From NCBI GenBank assembly GCA_003139735.1, contig PLGA01000113.1:1-9363 (forward strand): a stretch of 9,363 nucleotides of DNA. Direction: 5' to 3'. The translations under genes and the position numbers were made by a program. Each line of letters begins with the position of its first letter. The first letter of the stretch is position 1. The notes under the pieces are model-generated. The model saw nothing but the letters and a program-made list of their open reading frames with translations, ran no database searches and had not been told where the DNA came from. Source of the stretch: Bryobacterales bacterium (lineage in GTDB: Bacteria > Acidobacteriota > Terriglobia > Bryobacterales > Bryobacteraceae). Shown here in pieces: positions 5,399-9,363 of the stretch.

Positions 5399-5796
5399 GC
5401 GAATACCTGCTGGACACCAACATCGCGAGCTACATCATCAAGGGTCATCGGGCGGTCTGCGAACGGCTGGTTGCGATCCCGATGCACGAGGTTTCGATCT
5501 CCGCCGTGACCGAGGGCGAATTGCGGTATGGAGCGGCGCGGCTGCCGGCCGGCGCACGGGTGCACCGGGTTGTGGAGGAGTTCCTGATCCGGGTGGCCAT
5601 CCACGCGTGGGACTCGGCGGCGGCGCGGGAGTATGGCCGGATTCGCGCCGCGCTGGAGCGGGCAGGCGATGCGCTGGGCAACCTCGATACCATGATTGCG
5701 GCGCATGCGCTAGCGAGGCGGTCGGTCCTTGTCACCCACGACAAGGCCTTCGCGCGGGTCAAAGGATTGAAGACCGAGGACTGGACCGAGGGTTAG
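5395..5796 (+). CDS. vapC: VapC toxin, PIN-domain RNase
   Basis: A 133-residue PIN-domain endoribonuclease; family members cleave tRNA or rRNA with Mg2+ or Mn2+. The four acidic residues are in place: Asp7 in YLLDTNI, Glu42 in [12 protein letters not shown], Asp98 in [12 protein letters not shown] and Asp116 in LVTHDKAF. The length is normal and nothing suggests inactivation. Translation starts at GTG 5395, overlapping the vapB stop by four bases, so toxin synthesis is probably coupled to antitoxin translation. It is the last plus-strand gene before the convergent kinase gene, which ends 40 bp further on. Confidence 0.95.
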   Translation: MSEYLLDTNIASYIIKGHRAVCERLVAIPMHEVSISAVTEGELRYGAARLPAGARVHRVVEEFLIRVAIHAWDSAAAREYGRIRAALERAGDALGNLDTMIAAHALARRSVLVTHDKAFARVKGLKTEDWTEG

Positions 5797-5807
5797 GTTC
5801 ACGAACA

Positions 5808-5828
5808 CCGCCGGCGCAGACCCGGCGG
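5808..5828. terminator. GC-rich hairpin between convergent vapC and kinase genes
   Basis: CCGCCGG (5808-5814) and CCGGCGG (5822-5828) form a perfect 7-bp stem with a seven-base loop in the 40-bp gap between two converging genes. There is no T-tract on either side, so it is at best an atypical bidirectional terminator. Confidence 0.3.
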
Positions 5829-5836
5829 CGGCGCCG

Positions 5837-7645
<1,809 letters not shown>

Positions 7646-7674
7646 TCAGTTCTAGTGATAACACGAGTGGCAGC

Positions 7675-8934
7675 TTACTCATAGCGCAAGGATTCGATGG
7701 GGTCCAGGCGCGCGGCTTTGATGGCGGGCAGCAGGCCGGCGATCAAGCCTACCGCTTCCAGCAGCGCCGTGGAAGTGACCACCGCGAACGTGGAGATTCC
7801 CAGGTGGACGTCGCCCTCGCCATGGGTGGTATGGAAGAGCGGCCCGAGCAGCGGGAGCCCTCCCAGGTACCAGGTGACGGCCCAACCCACGGCTACGCCC
7901 AGTACGCCGCCCACGGTGACAATCGCTACCGCCTCCAGCAGGAACTGCGAGAGGATGGCGCGCTGGGTGGCGCCGATGGATTTGAGAATGCCGATCTCGC
8001 GGGTACGCTGGGTGACGGAAACCAGCATGATATTGGCGAGGCCCACGCCGCCGATGGCCAGCGTCAGCGTGCCCACGAACCCCAGCACCACGCGCAGAGC
8101 GATGCCCATGGTATCCACCAGGCGCATGTACTCGTTGAAGACGAAGGTGCGCACGGCGTGATCGTCGTTGGGGGAGAAATTGTGCAAGCGGGCCAGGGTT
8201 TCGGTGACCTGGCGCACGGCCGTTTCCCGAAACACGGGGTTGGCCGGCATCCATACGATATCGTCGGGGTACTTCAGGTCGCGGAACAGCGAGGCGGTCT
8301 CAAAAGGGATGAAGACGCACTCGTTGTCTGGGGCATTGTAGTTGGCGATCTCGGTCTTGGTCTGGAGCACGCCGGTGACGGTGAAGCGCAGGCCGTCGAT
8401 GGTGATGTCCTCGCCCTCCGGCGGGACTTCGCCGAAGAGCTTGCCGGCCGCCTCCGCGCCGAGGACGGCCACGCGGCGCTTCTGGTTCTCGTCCTCCTGA
8501 TCGAGCCAGCGCCCCGATTCGACGCTCATATTGCGGATGCGCCCGTAGGACGGGCGGACGGAGCGCACCATGGTGGCGTAGGAGCGGTGCTCGTGGACCA
8601 CCGTCCTCCCGCCGTCCATCATCTCCGGAGAGATGGCCAAAACCAGAGGAACGGTGGTGCGTATTTCGTCGACATCGGTGGTTTCGAGGCGGATACGCCG
8701 TCCGGCGCGCTCGCCGCCCGCCTGGCTGGAAGTGTTGCCGCCGAACATCAGCACCAGATCCTGCCCGACGGTGCGGAAGGCCGTCCGCAGAGCCAAATGA
8801 AAACCGTCGCCATAGGAATAGAGAATGACGAAGCATGCCACGCCCCAAGCCAGACTGATGGTGGTGAGGATGCTGCGCTGCCGGTTGAACTTCAGCGCCT
8901 GCGCGGCTTCGTGAATGAGGGAGGCAAAGGTCAT
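7675..8934 (-). CDS. MacB/FtsX-type ABC transporter permease
   Basis: A 419-residue membrane subunit of the MacB/FtsX superfamily, which works mechanically with a separate cytoplasmic ATPase. The membrane plan is typical: an N-terminal helix (about 22-42, TTISLAWGVACFVILYSYG), a large extracytoplasmic MacB_PCD-like domain (about 45-275), then three helices near 281-303, 332-357 and 382-403. The FtsX signature QRTREIGILKSIGAT lies at 309-323 and the end reads PAIKAARLDPIESLRYE. No ATPase domain is present in this chain. I chose ATG 8934 because MTFASLIHEAAQALKFNRQRS matches the usual N-terminus; the in-frame ATG at 8976 would add 14 residues encoded by an inverted-repeat arm. Neither has a clear ribosome-binding site. 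Substrate is unknown; relatives move lipoproteins, peptides or drugs. Confidence 0.92.
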   Translation of the reverse strand: MTFASLIHEAAQALKFNRQRSILTTISLAWGVACFVILYSYGDGFHLALRTAFRTVGQDLVLMFGGNTSSQAGGERAGRRIRLETTDVDEIRTTVPLVLAISPEMMDGGRTVVHEHRSYATMVRSVRPSYGRIRNMSVESGRWLDQEDENQKRRVAVLGAEAAGKLFGEVPPEGEDITIDGLRFTVTGVLQTKTEIANYNAPDNECVFIPFETASLFRDLKYPDDIVWMPANPVFRETAVRQVTETLARLHNFSPNDDHAVRTFVFNEYMRLVDTMGIALRVVLGFVGTLTLAIGGVGLANIMLVSVTQRTREIGILKSIGATQRAILSQFLLEAVAIVTVGGVLGVAVGWAVTWYLGGLPLLGPLFHTTHGEGDVHLGISTFAVVTSTALLEAVGLIAGLLPAIKAARLDPIESLRYE

Positions 8935-8941
8935 AAAGAGC

Positions 8942-9032
8942 TTGACGCGGAGACGCGGAGACGCGGAGAAAACCATACAAAAGGTCTTGCTATCGTTATT
9001 GCTTTCTCTGCGTCTCCGCGTCTCCGCGTCAA
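8942..9032. repeat. Long inverted repeat of 8-bp tandem units between two permease genes
   Basis: The left arm (8942-8971) starts TTGACGCGGAGACGCGGAGA and ends in GAGAAA. The right arm (9003-9032) is its reverse complement over 30 bases with one mismatch (8966/9008 region), around a 31-base loop. Each arm contains three tandem copies of GACGCGGA, the third copy in one arm carrying the mismatch. It starts a few bases after the upstream permease stop codon and ends just before the downstream permease ATG, so the transcript would carry a very stable stem. From memory, CGCGGAGACGCGGAG-type units are dispersed repeats in several soil bacteria. It may be a REP-like element, a partial terminator or an mRNA-processing signal. 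Confidence 0.85.
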
Positions 9033-9036
9033 ATTC

Positions 9037-9363
9037 CTACCTCTCATAGCGCAAAGCCTCCACCGGCGTCAGATTCGCCGCGCGCCAGGCGGGCCAGATG
9101 GCCGATCCCACGGCCACGATGCCGAGTGCGGCAAAGGACAACGCCGTGGTCAGGCCGCTCACCGGCAGCCCATCGAACATCTCCTGCTTGGGCATCCGGT
9201 TGACGGCGGCGGCCACGCCATAGGCGCCGATCCAGCCGCACACGCCGCTGGCCAAAGCCAGCAGCAGGCCCTCCAGAAAGAAATCCGCCAGAATGCGCCG
9301 CCGGGTGGCGCCCACGGCTTTTCGCAACCCGATCTCGCGCGTGCGCTCGGTAACCGAGACCAG
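9037..9363 (-). CDS. C-terminal part of a second MacB/FtsX-type ABC permease (truncated by window edge)
   Basis: The frame is open from the right edge to a TAG at 9037-9039 and gives the last 108 residues. It starts inside the FtsX signature (LVSVTERTREIGLRKAVGAT), continues with two membrane helices (around LLLALASGVCGWIGAYGVAA and ALSFAALGIVAVGSAIW) and ends PAWRAANLTPVEALRYER. The ending is the same kind as in the neighbouring permease (DPIESLRYE), so the two are paralogues that may form a heterodimer, or two transporters in tandem. The N-terminal half and any ATPase gene lie beyond the window. Confidence 0.92.
   Translation of the reverse strand: MVSVTERTREIGLRKAVGATRRRILADFFLEGLLLALASGVCGWIGAYGVAAAVNRMPKQEMFDGLPVSGLTTALSFAALGIVAVGSAIWPAWRAANLTPVEALRYER

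Noticed and set aside
8942..9032. CRISPR-like array
   Set aside because: The repeated units are only 8 bp, contiguous without spacers and arranged as one inverted pair, which does not fit a CRISPR.

Overview
This is a GC-rich bacterial window, most likely from an Acidobacteriota member (Solibacter/Bryobacterales-like). That assignment is an inference from three things: a Hanks-type kinase fused to PEGA domains beside MacB-type permeases, dispersed repeats of a kind I remember from acidobacterial and metagenomic contigs, and a run of toxin-antitoxin cassettes. No database search was possible.

Left part (1-2713). All recognisable genes here lie on the minus strand. The left edge may carry the start of a gene running out of the window, preceded by a promoter-like pair and a leader that can fold well. 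Next comes about 320 bp with no convincing gene. A compact repair/detoxification group follows: fpg (8-oxoguanine DNA glycosylase, carrying a repeat-derived in-frame insertion of roughly 60 residues), a secreted or anchored DUF4440/NTF2-like protein only 23 bp upstream of it, and a small antibiotic-biosynthesis-monooxygenase (ABM) fold protein.

Middle part (2809-5796). This is an island of plus-strand genes with three two-gene toxin-antitoxin cassettes in a row: DUF433/DUF5615, HigB/HigA (toxin first) and VapB/VapC. Each pair overlaps by a few bases, and the second and third have an inverted repeat directly upstream that fits an autoregulatory operator. A secreted protein of unknown function sits between cassettes one and two. 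HigB appears to lack a normal start codon.

Right part (5837-9363). Three minus-strand genes read in order: the end of one MacB/FtsX-type ABC permease, a complete second permease, and a transmembrane Ser/Thr kinase with two C-terminal PEGA domains. The short kinase-permease gap suggests one transcript. The two permeases are separated by a 30-bp inverted repeat built from 8-bp tandem units, which could form a very stable hairpin in the mRNA.

No wholly new multi-gene system is evident. The points most worth a second look are the repeat inserted in fpg, the inter-permease hairpin, the structured leader at the left edge, the non-canonical HigB start and the clustering of three toxin-antitoxin cassettes.
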